Assembly: GCA_947476895.1 (NCBI GenBank)
Contig: CANJRX010000001.1
Span: 120,865-184,864 of the forward strand
Length of the DNA: 64,000 nt
Source of the DNA: Fidelibacterota bacterium
GTDB taxonomy: Bacteria > Pseudomonadota > Alphaproteobacteria > Rhodospirillales > Rhodospirillaceae
Reading direction: 5' to 3'
Shown piece by piece: positions 9,059-18,228 of the stretch; position 1 is the first letter of the stretch; every line of letters starts with the position of its first letter. The translations under genes were made by a program, and so were the position numbers. Below the pieces are notes generated by a model. That model was given only the letters and a program-made list of their open reading frames with translations. It did not search any database and was not told where the DNA came from.

Positions 9059-9511
9059 ATGAATTCGGTTTCCCCGCCAGTTTCCCCGGCCATGATCGTG
9101 CCTGAGATGAGCTTCGACCAGCTCGTCGAGAACTTCGCGTTGTTCGATGATTGGGAAGACCGCTACCGCTATCTCATCGACTTGGGCCGCAAGTTGCCGA
9201 TCCTTCCTGAAGACCTCAAGACCGAAGCGAACAAGGTCCGCGGCTGCATGAGCCAAGTGTGGATGGTGCCGGGCCACCCCGAAGGTGACGCCGGCAAGTT
9301 CGCTTTCGCCGCCGACAGCGATGCCCATATCGTCAAAGGCCTGATCGCGGTGCTGGGCGTGCTGTTCTCCGGCAAGACGCCGGCCGAGATCGCCGCCGTG
9401 GATACCGATGCAGCTTTCGGCACACTCGGTCTGGATCAGCACATCAGCCCCAGCCGCCGGAACGGGTTGGTGTCTATGGTTGAGAAGATTAAGAGCTACG
9501 CGAAAGCGTAG
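9059..9511 (+). CDS. sufE: Cysteine desulfuration protein SufE
   Basis: Accepts sulfur from a SufS desulfurase for Fe-S cluster assembly in the cytosol. The family hallmark KVRGCMSQVWM places the persulfide-accepting cysteine at residue 63. Length 150 is slightly longer than E. coli SufE because of a short N-terminal extension. It stands alone: no sufS, sufB, sufC or sufD is in the window, so it relies on a distant suf operon. It is divergent from arfB with a 38-bp spacer. A palindromic repeat element begins 6 bp after its stop codon. Confidence 0.94.
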   Translation: MNSVSPPVSPAMIVPEMSFDQLVENFALFDDWEDRYRYLIDLGRKLPILPEDLKTEANKVRGCMSQVWMVPGHPEGDAGKFAFAADSDAHIVKGLIAVLGVLFSGKTPAEIAAVDTDAAFGTLGLDQHISPSRRNGLVSMVEKIKSYAKA

Positions 9512-9516
9512 GCAGG

Positions 9517-9629
9517 AAACGACCCCTCCCTGACCCTCCCCTTGCAAGGGAGGGAAAAGTAAGATCGGCGGGATCGTTCCGTGCTTAGTCCCTCCCCTTG
9601 CAAGGGGGAGGTTAGGAGGGGGTCGGTTT
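9517..9629. repeat. Palindromic repeat element, copy 1 (two-arm)
   Basis: A left arm beginning AAACGACCCCTCCCTGACCC and a right arm ending GGTTAGGAGGGGGTCGG are inverted copies of each other, and each holds its own hairpin built on CTCCCCTTGCAAGGG-type sequence. About 32 bp of unrelated spacer separates the arms. The same family recurs at 9991, 22577 and 28391. The right arm contains AGGAGG (9614-9619), 10 bases before the start codon of the next gene. It may also terminate sufE transcription. Confidence 0.85.
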
Positions 9630-10007
9630 TTGGCGACAAGCCGTTTTAGTCGAACTCCGCAAAAGACAAGCCGCGCACGCCTTCTTCGCGTCAACGTGAC
9701 CGAGGCGGAGAAGAAGCTTTGGTTGCGCTTACGGGCGGGCCAAATGGAAGGCGTTGCCTTTCGTAGACAACATCCAATCGGTTCCTATGTCGTGGATTTT
9801 TGTGCGCCGTCGCTCAAGCTGGTCATCGAACTCGACGGGGGTCAGCATGATATAAGTCGTTCCAAAGACGAAATACGCACCGCACGATTGAATGCGGTAG
9901 GCTTTCATGTCCTGCGATTCTGGAATAACGACGTCATGACAAACCTTGATGGCGTTCTGACGGAGATCGCGGGGGAAATATTAAAAAGGAAAACGACCCC
10001 TCCCTAA
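9630..10007 (+). CDS. DUF559 endonuclease-like protein embedded in repeats
   Basis: A 125-residue DUF559 protein of the PD-(D/E)xK / Vsr-like nuclease superfamily. The family core is visible: LRAGQMEGVAFRRQHPIGSYVVDFCAP, the catalytic-looking E-L-D-G-G-Q-H block (VIELDGGQHD), and the C-terminal FHVLRFWNNDV. The start is TTG 9630, chosen because AGGAGG in the right arm of the repeat sits 10 bases upstream. The last codons (K-T-T-P-P-stop) are read from the next repeat copy. No methylase or restriction subunit is adjacent. Function in cells is unknown for most members. Confidence 0.82.
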   Translation: MATSRFSRTPQKTSRARLLRVNVTEAEKKLWLRLRAGQMEGVAFRRQHPIGSYVVDFCAPSLKLVIELDGGQHDISRSKDEIRTARLNAVGFHVLRFWNNDVMTNLDGVLTEIAGEILKRKTTPP

Positions 10008-10031
10008 CCCTCCCCTTGTAGGGGAGGGGAA
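9991..10031. repeat. Palindromic repeat element, copy 2 (single arm)
   Basis: One arm of the family found at 9517: AAAACGACCCCTCCCTAACC followed by a hairpin CTCCCCTTGTAGGGGAG. It supplies the last five codons and the TAA stop of the DUF559 gene. The opposite arm is missing, and the next gene (minus strand) ends 12 bp beyond it. Confidence 0.85.
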
Positions 10032-10043
10032 AAGGGACGCGGC

Positions 10044-11678
10044 TTAGCCGAACAGCTTGCGGTCCAGCTTCTTGATGAAGCTCCAGGGATCGGCGTCGGG
10101 CTTGCCGAAGAGGAAGCCTTGCACGTATTCCACGCCGCAATCGCGCACGAATTCCAGGCCTTCTTTGCTGTCGACCATCTCGGCGATGGTTTCAACGTCC
10201 ATGGTTTTGCAGAGCGTGGTGAGCGCGCGCATAAAAGCGCGGCCCTTGGGCGCGGTTTGTGCGTTCTTGACAGCGCTGCCGTCGAGCTTCACGACGTCGA
10301 CTTCGAGCACGCTCAAGTACTGGAAGCTGGCGGCGCCTGCGCCAAAGTCGTCGAGGCAGACGTGGAAGCCTTTTTTGCGCAAGCCTTGCACGAAGTTGTT
10401 GGCCTGCACCAGATCGGCGACGCGCGCAGATTCCGTGATTTCGAACACCAGGAAATTGCGCAGCCACGTATCGGCATCCAGCATCGCGTGCAGGTCTTTG
10501 ATGTACATCTCGTTGCCGACCGACATGCCGGAAATATTGACGGCGATGGAGACCTTGTCCGAGCGATTCTTGCGCAGCCAGTCGACGCACTTGCGCGCCA
10601 TGGCGATGTCGAACTCGGTGATTAGGCCGGTCTCTTCGGCGAAGGTGATGTACTTGTAGGGTGATTCTTCGAAGTTGCCGTTGAAGCGCACAAGCGCTTC
10701 GTAGTGGTGCACCGCGCCGGTGCGCGCATCCAAGATCGGATGAAAAGCGATTTGGAAATCGTTGCCCGCGGTCAGGGCGCGGAAGTTGTTCAAGGACTGC
10801 ACGGCTTCCTTGACCAGCTTGTCCATGTTGCCGGCGATATCTTTGACGTTGAAGCTGTCGCCGACCTGTTCCTTGAAATGATTGATGGTGTAGACGAGGC
10901 CCTTGGCAAGGTCGCCTTCGTTGACACCCGTCATATCCAGTTCGACGGTGGCCGCTTGAACTTCCACGCCTTTGCCGGTCGGATCGAAAGCCTTGGTCGC
11001 CTCAGCGATCTTGGCCTCGAGGGCGGCGACGTCCATGCCCGCTTCGTGCACGATGCCGAACTTGCCATCGCCGACTTCACCGGCGGAATCCCTGCCCAGC
11101 GAATTCGCGCGCAACGTAGTGCCCACGGTATTGAGCAACACCTGGCGTTCGTCTTCGTTGAGGGTGTTATAGAAATCCTGGAAGCCAGGCATGTTGACGA
11201 GGGTCAGCTCGCCGCCGCCTTGCAGCTTCTTAACGGCCATTTCGGAGAACGAATCTCCGGACAGAAGGCCGGTTGATTTATCGCGTTTGACGCCTTCTTC
11301 GGTGTCGCCCTTCTCGTCGAGGTGGGCTTGCGTGCGCAGCGCCAGGAAGAAGTGATCCTTCAAATCCGGCATCACATAGCCCGCGAAGGCCACCGGCGGC
11401 TATAAGCCTTTTTCGCCCTGCATACGGATGGTGACGTTGTCGATGCGGCCCTTTTTCGACGTCATGAACAAGAGCTGATCGACCAGCACGCGGTCTTTCT
11501 GCGACACCAGATCCATGAAGTTTTTGCCGATGACGCCTTCAGGGCCTACGCCGAGCAACGCTTTGGTGGCGCCAACCGCGAAGGTCACGCGGCGCGTCGG
11601 GTCCAGTTCGACAAGCATGTCGGCCCAACAGAAAGCGAAGGCAACGAAGCGGTCGCGTGCGGAAGTCGGAGCATTCAT
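10044..11678 (-). pseudogene. PAS - degenerate GGDEF - EAL protein split by an in-frame TAG
   Basis: Two same-frame pieces form one protein. The upstream piece (11400-11678, 92 residues) is the first part of a PAS domain. A TAG codon (11400-11402) interrupts it, and the frame then continues P-P-V-A-F-A-G-Y, which completes the PAS fold, into a diguanylate-cyclase-like region with a degenerate loop (GEVGDGKFGIV) and an EAL domain. EAL residues for c-di-GMP hydrolysis are retained: EALVR, NISG, FEITES, LDDFG, VVKLDG, AEMV and VQGFLFGKP. The downstream piece has a GTG at 11393 and could be made alone as a 449-residue GGDEF-EAL protein. Whether the stop is mutation, read-through or sequence error is unresolved. 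Confidence 0.8.
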
Positions 11679-12005
11679 TGGATGAAGTCTTTAGCGTCCC
11701 TGACCACTAGCGGATGGTGTCCCCATAGTACGACGGCTTGTAGCAAACTCAGGCCGCGGTGCCCAGCATTAGAACAGAGAACCGGCGGATTTGGCGGCAA
11801 ATTTTCCGGCCATTCCATGAACGATATTCCCCCAGCCGCCTGATGGGCCACTGTTTTCTACTTACGATATTGAAACGTTGTTTGTAAGGGACGGGTCACG
11901 GTTGAAACCGGCCGCACTCACCGGTAAACAAGGTATCCCCGTCCAATCCAGCGTTGGCCCTCCCGGCTGCATGGACTTGGAACTGCACGAGAGGATTTGC
12001 GTAAA
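11679..12005. other. Divergent intergenic region, 327 bp
   Basis: Separates the PAS-EAL gene from a VOC gene and must hold both promoters. A short dyad CTTAC...GTAAG lies near 11862-11889, but no convincing -35/-10 pair or known operator was seen. No small ORF with coding character is present. Confidence 0.5.
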
Positions 12006-12590
12006 ATGCCGAATCAGTGGTCGCGGTTTTTCATGCCGGCATTGGCTGTCGCTGCCTTGGGCCTGGCGCTTCCGCCGGCCGCGTCGGTCCTGGCGCAGGG
12101 GGTTTCCGCGGCACGCGCGCCAGCGGCGTTGCGCACGACACTGGTTGTCGGCGACATGGATAAGTCCATCGACTTTTACCAACGCCTCGGTCTGGTCAAA
12201 GTGGCCGACGTTGCCGGAACCGACACAGACCAGGGCGGCGTTTTCGGCGCTGCCGATCTGCCGCTGACGGCGGATTCTAAAAGCAGCCGTTTAGTCTACT
12301 TGAGAACACCCGACAGTATGTTGACGCTCGTTGCCTATGACCGACCGCAGCTGCCCAGTGCGCGCGGCAATCTGGTGGGCATCGGCGTCGGTGATGTGAT
12401 TGTCAGCCTTGAGGTCGGCGATATTCAGGGCGCTTACGCCAGACTAAACCAAATCGGCACGCGCTTTCAGCGCACGCCCATTCGCTTCACCCAACCCGGC
12501 ATGGACGGATCGCCGCAGATCGGCCAGCACTTGCTGGCCTATGACCCAGATGGTCACATGGTTGAGGTGACGCAGATGGATAAGCGCTAG
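12006..12590 (+). CDS. Exported VOC (glyoxalase/bleomycin-resistance) superfamily protein
   Basis: A Sec-type signal peptide (basic start, hydrophobic core, cut after AxA in VLAQG) precedes one vicinal-oxygen-chelate domain. The first beta strand TTLVVGDMDKSIDFYQRLGL and the terminal AYDPDGHMVEVTQ, carrying the usual metal-ligand Glu, are clear. The ATG at 12006 is preferred over the TTG nine bases upstream because GAGAGG lies at a good distance. Substrate unknown; periplasmic VOC proteins are much less common than cytosolic glyoxalases. A second exported VOC protein is found at 43994. A GC-rich dyad between its stop and convergent ggt may terminate both. Confidence 0.8.
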   Translation: MPNQWSRFFMPALAVAALGLALPPAASVLAQGVSAARAPAALRTTLVVGDMDKSIDFYQRLGLVKVADVAGTDTDQGGVFGAADLPLTADSKSSRLVYLRTPDSMLTLVAYDRPQLPSARGNLVGIGVGDVIVSLEVGDIQGAYARLNQIGTRFQRTPIRFTQPGMDGSPQIGQHLLAYDPDGHMVEVTQMDKR

Positions 12591-12621
12591 GCACTTTTTA
12601 GATGCGCGCCTTCCGCGCGCG

Positions 12622-14370
12622 TTATTTCCCCAGCACTTCGCCTTCGCGGCGGGGATCAGCGCCGCCGACCAAGCCATCTTTCGTGACGCGAATGACGTGG
12701 ATGCCACTGGCGAATTCGCCGACACGCACCTGATGGCCCAGGGCTTCCAGGGCCGGTTTAATCGGCTCTAACCCTTCCTCGATCGTGACGCCGTTCCCGG
12801 TAAACAAGGCGCCGGGGGCTGCCGCGGCGTCGGCCGGCGACAGCTGGAAGTCGATCATGCCGACCAGAGTTTTCACCACCAGGCCAACAATCGCCGCGCC
12901 GAGCGGTGAACCCAACGCCATTTCGAATTTGCCGTCGGCATTGAAGACCAGAGTCGGCGACATGGAACTGCGCGGGCGCTTGCCGCCTTCAACGCGGTTC
13001 GCAACCGTGCGCTTCTCGGCCACGTCCTGATACGAAAAATCCGTCAGCTGATTGTTGAGAACGAAACCATCCACCATCAGGCGCGAGCCGAATTGCGCTT
13101 CGACCGAGGTCGTCATGGCGAGCGCGTTCCCTTCGGCGTCCACAATCGAGAAGTGGCTGGTGGACGGGAGTTCTGGGCTAGGCGCGGTGATGAGATTGAG
13201 GCCGGCTTTCACAGGCACCTTGCCGGCGGGCGCATCCGCCATGCGTTTATCAACCGACACCAGTTCGGCGCGATGCTTCAGATAGTCAGGCGCGATCAAA
13301 GCTTCCGTCGGCACTGAAATTTTATCGGGATCGGCCAGGTAAACGGCACGGTCGGCTAAAGCCAGACGCCCGGCCTCGATCAGCAAGTGTTCGGACGTGG
13401 CCGATTGCGCGCCCATGCTGCGCAGATCGAACTTGCTGAGAACACCGAGGGTTTCAATCACGCCGATGCCGCCCGAAGACGGCGGCCCCATGCCGCAAAT
13501 CTTATACGTGCGGTACATGCCGCATACCGGCGGACGCTCGATGGCCTTATAGGTTTTCAAATCCGCGAGCGTCATATCGGCGGGATTATTGGTGGCGGTG
13601 GTCACCGTGCGCACAATGTCTGCGGCCACTTCGCCCGTGTAGAAACCGTCGGCGCCCTTGGCCGCAATGGCGCGCAGCACTTTCGCGAAGGCCGGATTCT
13701 TCAAAACCGTGCCGACCGCTTTGGGGCTGCCATCGGCTTCGTAGTAATACGCGTGCGCGGTGGGGTTGGCTTTGAAAGAAGGATCGCTGGCCAGCAACGC
13801 ATTCATGCGCGGCGAAATCGCGAAGCCGTTGTCGGCGATGGCGATGGCGGGCTCAAACAGTTTTGCCCAGGGCAGCTTGCCGTGACGCTGGTGCAGAAGC
13901 TCCATCAAGCGCACGACGCCGGGCACGCCGACAGACTTGCCGCCGACCATGGCCTGCAGGCGGCCCATGGGCTTGCCGTCTTTGGTGAGGAAGCGGTTTT
14001 CTTCCGCTGCTGCGGGCGACATTTCGCGCCCGTCGTAGCTCGCGACCTTCTGCGCCTTAGCATCCCAGTAAAGCGCGAAGGCTCCGCCGCCGATGCCCGA
14101 CGATTGCGGCTCCACCATGTTCAGCACCAGCTGTACGGCGATGGCCGCATCGGCTGCGCTACCGCCGGCGGCGAGAATATCGGTACCCGCTTTGCCCGCG
14201 ATGGGGTTGGCCGCAACAACCATGTAAGACTTGGTCGTGCCGCTTTTTGGACCCGAGCGGCCCGTGGCGATTTCGGGCAGAGCCTCTTGCGCGAAAACTG
14301 GGCCGGCCACAGTGGTAGCAAACAGCGCCACTGCGATCAGGCGGAAAGACTTTAGGGAAATGTGGGTCAT
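12622..14370 (-). CDS. ggt: Gamma-glutamyltransferase / glutathione hydrolase
   Basis: Periplasmic N-terminal nucleophile hydrolase that cleaves gamma-glutamyl bonds in glutathione and related peptides. A signal peptide ends near GPVFAQ. The precursor is expected to self-cleave before the Thr of the PSTSHFSIVD block (about residue 390), giving large and small subunits; the preceding GMGPPSSGGIG and the SSGIGGG oxyanion region are typical. Start ATG 14370 removes 12 upstream codons and leaves a normal signal peptide. It is the last gene of the peptide-transport operon, which suggests that peptides made by the enzyme, or gamma-glutamyl peptides, are linked to uptake. Confidence 0.93.
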   Translation of the reverse strand: MTHISLKSFRLIAVALFATTVAGPVFAQEALPEIATGRSGPKSGTTKSYMVVAANPIAGKAGTDILAAGGSAADAAIAVQLVLNMVEPQSSGIGGGAFALYWDAKAQKVASYDGREMSPAAAEENRFLTKDGKPMGRLQAMVGGKSVGVPGVVRLMELLHQRHGKLPWAKLFEPAIAIADNGFAISPRMNALLASDPSFKANPTAHAYYYEADGSPKAVGTVLKNPAFAKVLRAIAAKGADGFYTGEVAADIVRTVTTATNNPADMTLADLKTYKAIERPPVCGMYRTYKICGMGPPSSGGIGVIETLGVLSKFDLRSMGAQSATSEHLLIEAGRLALADRAVYLADPDKISVPTEALIAPDYLKHRAELVSVDKRMADAPAGKVPVKAGLNLITAPSPELPSTSHFSIVDAEGNALAMTTSVEAQFGSRLMVDGFVLNNQLTDFSYQDVAEKRTVANRVEGGKRPRSSMSPTLVFNADGKFEMALGSPLGAAIVGLVVKTLVGMIDFQLSPADAAAAPGALFTGNGVTIEEGLEPIKPALEALGHQVRVGEFASGIHVIRVTKDGLVGGADPRREGEVLGK

Positions 14371-14393
14371 GTTTTGCAGTCTACTCCGGCAAA

Positions 14394-15374
14394 TCATTCG
14401 CGCCAATGATGGCAGGCCACTTCGTGGCCCGCGCCCGCATGTTCAAGCGGCGGCGCGACTTGCGCGCAGATTTCAGTGGCTTTGGGGCAGCGCGTGCGGA
14501 ACACGCAACCTGACGGCGGATTAAGGGGCGACGGCAGATCGCCGTTGACGATGACACGCGGCTTGGCGCGCTCTTTCTCCGGATCGGGGATCGGTACGGC
14601 GGAAATGAGCGCCTGGGTATAAGGATGGCGTGGCGTGCGATAGAGCGCGTCGCGGTCCGCGAGCTCCATGACCTTGCCGAGATAGAGCACCATGACGCGG
14701 TGGCTGATATGGCGCACGACGGAGAGATCGTGGCTGATGAACAACATGGACAGATTGAAGCGGCGCTGTAGGTCCGTCAGCAGATTGATGATCTGGGCGC
14801 GGATGGACACATCAAGGGCGCTTACGGGTTCGTCGCAGACGACCAGCTGCGGCTTTAGGATCATAGCGCGGGCGATCCCAATACGCTGACACTGCCCGCC
14901 GGAAAATTCGTGGGGATAGCGGTTAATCATGGAAGGCAGCAGACCCACCTGCTCCATCATTTCCTTCACGCGGGCTTTGATCTCAGCGGTGGAAAGCTCC
15001 GCATGATAGTTCCGCAAGGGTTCGGCGATGATGTCGCCTGCGGTCATGCGGGGATCGAGGCTCGCGAGCGGATCCTGGAACACCACCTGCATGTTGCGGC
15101 GTTGCGCTTTCAACTCTGCTTTATCGAGCGCCGTTAAATCACTGCCGAGCCATGCAACTGTGCCTGCTGTAGCTGGCAGCAATTGCAACACGGCGCGGCC
15201 CAGGGTCGATTTGCCGCAACCGGACTCGCCCACAATGCCCAGCGTCTCGCCGGCTTTGAGGTCGAAGCTGATCCCATCCACAGCCTTCAGCGGGATGGAG
15301 GTGCCGAATAGCCCACCACTGCGCACCTGGAAGTGCACTTTCAAGTCGCGAACCTGGAGCAAGGGCGCGGTCAT
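14394..15374 (-). CDS. Oligopeptide/dipeptide ABC transporter ATPase (DppF/OppF-like)
   Basis: ATPase subunit of a nickel/peptide-type importer. Walker A GESGCGKST, Q-loop FQDPLASLDP, signature SGGQCQRIG, Walker B LVVCDEP and H-loop ISHDLSVV are intact, and the C-terminal oligo_HPY zinc/Fe-S region (C-V-F-R-T-R-C-P...E-I-C) is present. The start at 15374 overlaps the upstream ATPase gene by 4 bp (ATGA), which fixes it. It pairs with the DppD-like ATPase at 15371 to form a heterodimer. Substrate cannot be read from ATPases. Confidence 0.92.
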   Translation of the reverse strand: MTAPLLQVRDLKVHFQVRSGGLFGTSIPLKAVDGISFDLKAGETLGIVGESGCGKSTLGRAVLQLLPATAGTVAWLGSDLTALDKAELKAQRRNMQVVFQDPLASLDPRMTAGDIIAEPLRNYHAELSTAEIKARVKEMMEQVGLLPSMINRYPHEFSGGQCQRIGIARAMILKPQLVVCDEPVSALDVSIRAQIINLLTDLQRRFNLSMLFISHDLSVVRHISHRVMVLYLGKVMELADRDALYRTPRHPYTQALISAVPIPDPEKERAKPRVIVNGDLPSPLNPPSGCVFRTRCPKATEICAQVAPPLEHAGAGHEVACHHWRE

Positions 15375-16345
15375 GGCGCACCTTGAGCGTTCGTGAGGAA
15401 GCAAGCGCTGAGTCCGCCCGCAGCGTCCGGCAACAACGCCGGGCGTTCCCGCAGGCAACGCTCCATCACATAAGCGCAGCGCGGATTAAACGCGCATCCC
15501 GGCGGCAAACGCTGCAGGTTCGGCGGTTGGCCGGGAATGGTGAGGAGCGCGCCGCCGGTTTCGTCGTCCAGGCGCGGCGTGCAGGCCAGCAGACCCTTGG
15601 TATAGGGATGCTGCGGGGCTTTAAAAATCTGGCGGACATCGCCAACTTCGACAATGCGGCCCGCGTACATGACAGCGACGCGGTCGGCCAGACCCGCGAC
15701 CACGCCGAGGTCATGCGTGATCAGGACAATGGCCGCGTTCGTTTCGTCCTTGGCGATGCGGATCAAATCGAGAATTTGCGCCTGCACCGTGACGTCGAGC
15801 GCCGTCGTCGGTTCGTCGGCGATGATGAGTTCGGGCGCGCACAACAGCGCCATGGCGATCATCACACGCTGGCGCAAACCGCCGGACAATTCGTGCGGGT
15901 AAGCCTCAAAGCGCCGCTCGGCTTCGGGGATTTGCACGCGCTTCAGCATGGCAATAGATTGCGCCCGGGCATCGGCAGCACTCAGCCCGCGATGGCGCAC
16001 CAGAACTTCAGCCAGCTGACGGCCGACTTTCATATGCGGTGTCAACGAGGTCATGGGATCTTGAAAGATCATGCTGACCTTATTGCCGCGCACGCTGTTC
16101 AGCGCCTTTTCGCCGGCGGTCAGCAAGTTCATGCCGCTAAAATTCACTTCGCCCGTGGCGCGGCCGTTGGGCGCGAGCAGACCCATGGCGGCGAGAAAGG
16201 TTTGGCTTTTGCCTGACCCGGATTCGCCGACGATGCCGAGGCATTCGCCCTTGGCAATCGACAGCGAGACATTGCTCACAGCGGCCACTTCGCCGTCGTG
16301 GGTGGCGAAGCGCACTGTCAGATCGCGGATATCGAGCACGGTCAC
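15371..16345 (-). CDS. Oligopeptide/dipeptide ABC transporter ATPase (DppD/OppD-like)
   Basis: First ATPase of the importer. Walker [20 protein letters not shown], signature LSGGLRQRV, Walker B LIIADEPT and LITHDLGVV are present, with the C-terminal C-A-F-N-P-R-C motif of oligo_HPY domains. In Walker A the usual S/T after GK is present but the next residue is Gln instead of Thr/Val. The start is GTG 16345, two bases after the stop of the permease gene. Translationally coupled to the DppF-like gene. Confidence 0.92.
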   Translation of the reverse strand: MTVLDIRDLTVRFATHDGEVAAVSNVSLSIAKGECLGIVGESGSGKSQTFLAAMGLLAPNGRATGEVNFSGMNLLTAGEKALNSVRGNKVSMIFQDPMTSLTPHMKVGRQLAEVLVRHRGLSAADARAQSIAMLKRVQIPEAERRFEAYPHELSGGLRQRVMIAMALLCAPELIIADEPTTALDVTVQAQILDLIRIAKDETNAAIVLITHDLGVVAGLADRVAVMYAGRIVEVGDVRQIFKAPQHPYTKGLLACTPRLDDETGGALLTIPGQPPNLQRLPPGCAFNPRCAYVMERCLRERPALLPDAAGGLSACFLTNAQGAP

Positions 16346-16347
16346 CG

Positions 16348-17259
16348 CTAACGATCCTTCGGGTCAAGTGCGTCGCGCAGACCGTCGCCCAGGAAGTTGA
16401 AGCAGAACAGCGTGACGGTCATGAAGGCGGCGGGAATGATGAGCGTGCGGGGATTGATCTCGAGCTCTGCCGCGCCGTCGTTGATCAACATGCCCCAGCT
16501 GGTCATGGGTTCTTGAATGCCTAAGCCCAAAAAGCTGAGAAAGCTTTCCAGAAGAATCACTTGGGGGATCGTGAGCGTGACGTAGACCATCACCACACCC
16601 AGCACATTCGGCACGATGTGGCGGATGATGATCGCTGTTGTCGAGCCACCCGATGCCCGCGCCGCGTCGATGAATTCTTTGTTGCGCAGCGTCAGCGTCT
16701 GACCGCGCACGATGCGCGCCATGGTCAGCCACTCAACCGCGCCAATGGCGAGGAACATCAGGATGAAGTTGCGACCGAACAGCACCATCAGAATGATGAC
16801 GAAGAACGTGAGTGGTACGGCATACATAAGATCGACAAACCGCATCAGCAGCTGATCAACCTTGCCGCCGACAAAGCCCGCGACGGCGCCCACAGTCACA
16901 CCGATTGTCAGCGCTACGGTGGTCGCCAGGATTCCGACCATCAGCGAAATGCGGCCGCCAAACAAAGTGCGCGCCAAAAGATCGCGGCCAACGGAGTCCG
17001 TGCCGAAATAGTGACCCATGGCGAAATTGGGCGGCATAGCTTCCACATGGTCCCAATCAATTTGATCGTAGGTCCAGGGCAGCACATAAGGTCCCACAAC
17101 GGACACCACGCCCAAGGTGACGAGAACGATGAGGCTGATGAACGCCGCGCGGTTGGCGAGCAGCCTGCGCCAGGCGTCTTGCCATAAGCTGCGGCCATCT
17201 ACTTCGCCAGCCGCCTTCAACGCCTCGCCGTGGGGTGATGAAAGATTGACGCCGGTCAT
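16348..17259 (-). CDS. Oligopeptide/dipeptide ABC transporter permease (DppC/OppC-like)
   Basis: Inner-membrane permease with the OppC_N segment and about six helices. The family features are HYFGTDSVGRDLLARTLFGGR after the first helix and the EAA loop EFIDAARASGGSTTAIIIRHIVPN that docks on the ATPase. The start ATG at 17259 overlaps the upstream permease stop by 4 bp. Typical length (303). Confidence 0.93.
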   Translation of the reverse strand: MTGVNLSSPHGEALKAAGEVDGRSLWQDAWRRLLANRAAFISLIVLVTLGVVSVVGPYVLPWTYDQIDWDHVEAMPPNFAMGHYFGTDSVGRDLLARTLFGGRISLMVGILATTVALTIGVTVGAVAGFVGGKVDQLLMRFVDLMYAVPLTFFVIILMVLFGRNFILMFLAIGAVEWLTMARIVRGQTLTLRNKEFIDAARASGGSTTAIIIRHIVPNVLGVVMVYVTLTIPQVILLESFLSFLGLGIQEPMTSWGMLINDGAAELEINPRTLIIPAAFMTVTLFCFNFLGDGLRDALDPKDR

Positions 17260-18203
17260 GAGCGCGCCTCGTTGTAACGCACGCGCGGGTCAAGCAGGCT
17301 GTAGATGATATCGACCAAGAGGTTCATGGCGATGATGAGGGCCGCACTTAAAATCGTGACACCCATTACAAGTGTGTAGTCGCGGTTTAAAGCACCTTGC
17401 ACGAAGTAACGGCCGATGCCGGGAATTTGGAAAATGGTTTCCACCACCATAGAGCCGGTGAGCAGGAACGCGGTGGCCGGGCCTAAGAACGTCACGACCG
17501 GGATCAGCGCGGAGTTCAATGCGTGGCGCATGACGACGAGGCGGAACGGCAAGCCCTTGGCGCGGGCAGTGCGCACATAGTTGGCCCGCATGGCTTCAAT
17601 CATGCTGCCGCGGGTGATGCGCACCAGGTACGCGATGTAAGGCAGCGCGAGGCAAAACACCGGGAGGATGCGGTTGGGAAAGGCCCCGTCGTCCCAGCCG
17701 CCTGCCGGCAGATGGAAGACGCTGTCTTTCAGCCAGACGCCAAACACCAGGATCAATACCTGGCCCATGACGAAGTTGGGGATGACGATACCGGTCATGG
17801 CCGCGGCTGAGACGATGTAATCGCGCCGCGTGTTTTGGGCGAGGGCTGCGAAAATGCCGAGCGGCACGCCGATCACGATGGCCAATAGCAGAGCGGAAAA
17901 ACCGTTCTGCAAACTGACCGGCAGCCCTTGAGCGATCAAGCCCGTCACGTTGAAGTCGCGGTATTTAAACGACGGCCCGAAATCGCCGTGCAACAGGCCC
18001 ACGAGATAATCGAGGTATTGCCGCCACAGGGGATCGTCCAGGTGATAACGCGCGCGTAAGTTTACGAGAATATCGGCGGGCACCGGCGCTTCGGCATCGA
18101 AGGGTCCGCCGGGCGTCAGCCGCATCAGGAAAAAGCAGACGGTGATGATGGCCCACAGTGTGGGCACCCCGATCGCAACGCGCTTGGCAAAATATGACCA
18201 CAT
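17256..18203 (-). CDS. Oligopeptide/dipeptide ABC transporter permease (DppB/OppB-like)
   Basis: Partner permease with the standard N-terminal FAKRVAIGVPTLWAI helix, the periplasmic GDFGPSFKYRDFNV segment, and the EAA loop YVRTARAKGLPFRLVVMRHALN. Begins 25 bp after the FAH-family gene. No periplasmic substrate-binding protein (SBP_bac_5) gene is present upstream, downstream or elsewhere in the window, although such operons normally carry one; the importer must use an unlinked binding protein. Confidence 0.93.
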   Translation of the reverse strand: MWSYFAKRVAIGVPTLWAIITVCFFLMRLTPGGPFDAEAPVPADILVNLRARYHLDDPLWRQYLDYLVGLLHGDFGPSFKYRDFNVTGLIAQGLPVSLQNGFSALLLAIVIGVPLGIFAALAQNTRRDYIVSAAAMTGIVIPNFVMGQVLILVFGVWLKDSVFHLPAGGWDDGAFPNRILPVFCLALPYIAYLVRITRGSMIEAMRANYVRTARAKGLPFRLVVMRHALNSALIPVVTFLGPATAFLLTGSMVVETIFQIPGIGRYFVQGALNRDYTLVMGVTILSAALIIAMNLLVDIIYSLLDPRVRYNEARS

Positions 18204-18228
18204 GATGTGCGCGCGCGTATGCCTTTAT

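Noticed and set aside
9630..10007. Restriction-modification or Vsr mismatch-repair gene
   Set aside because: No cytosine methylase or specificity subunit is adjacent, and the protein matches DUF559 better than true Vsr.
9517..10031. CRISPR-like array from repeated CCCTCCCC motifs
   Set aside because: Only two positions, inverted arms and no regular spacers or cas genes; the pattern is a dispersed palindromic element.
13387..14355. 322-residue ORF opposite ggt
   Set aside because: It is the antisense shadow of a clear gamma-glutamyltransferase; its composition is His/Arg/Gly-rich and no domain is visible.
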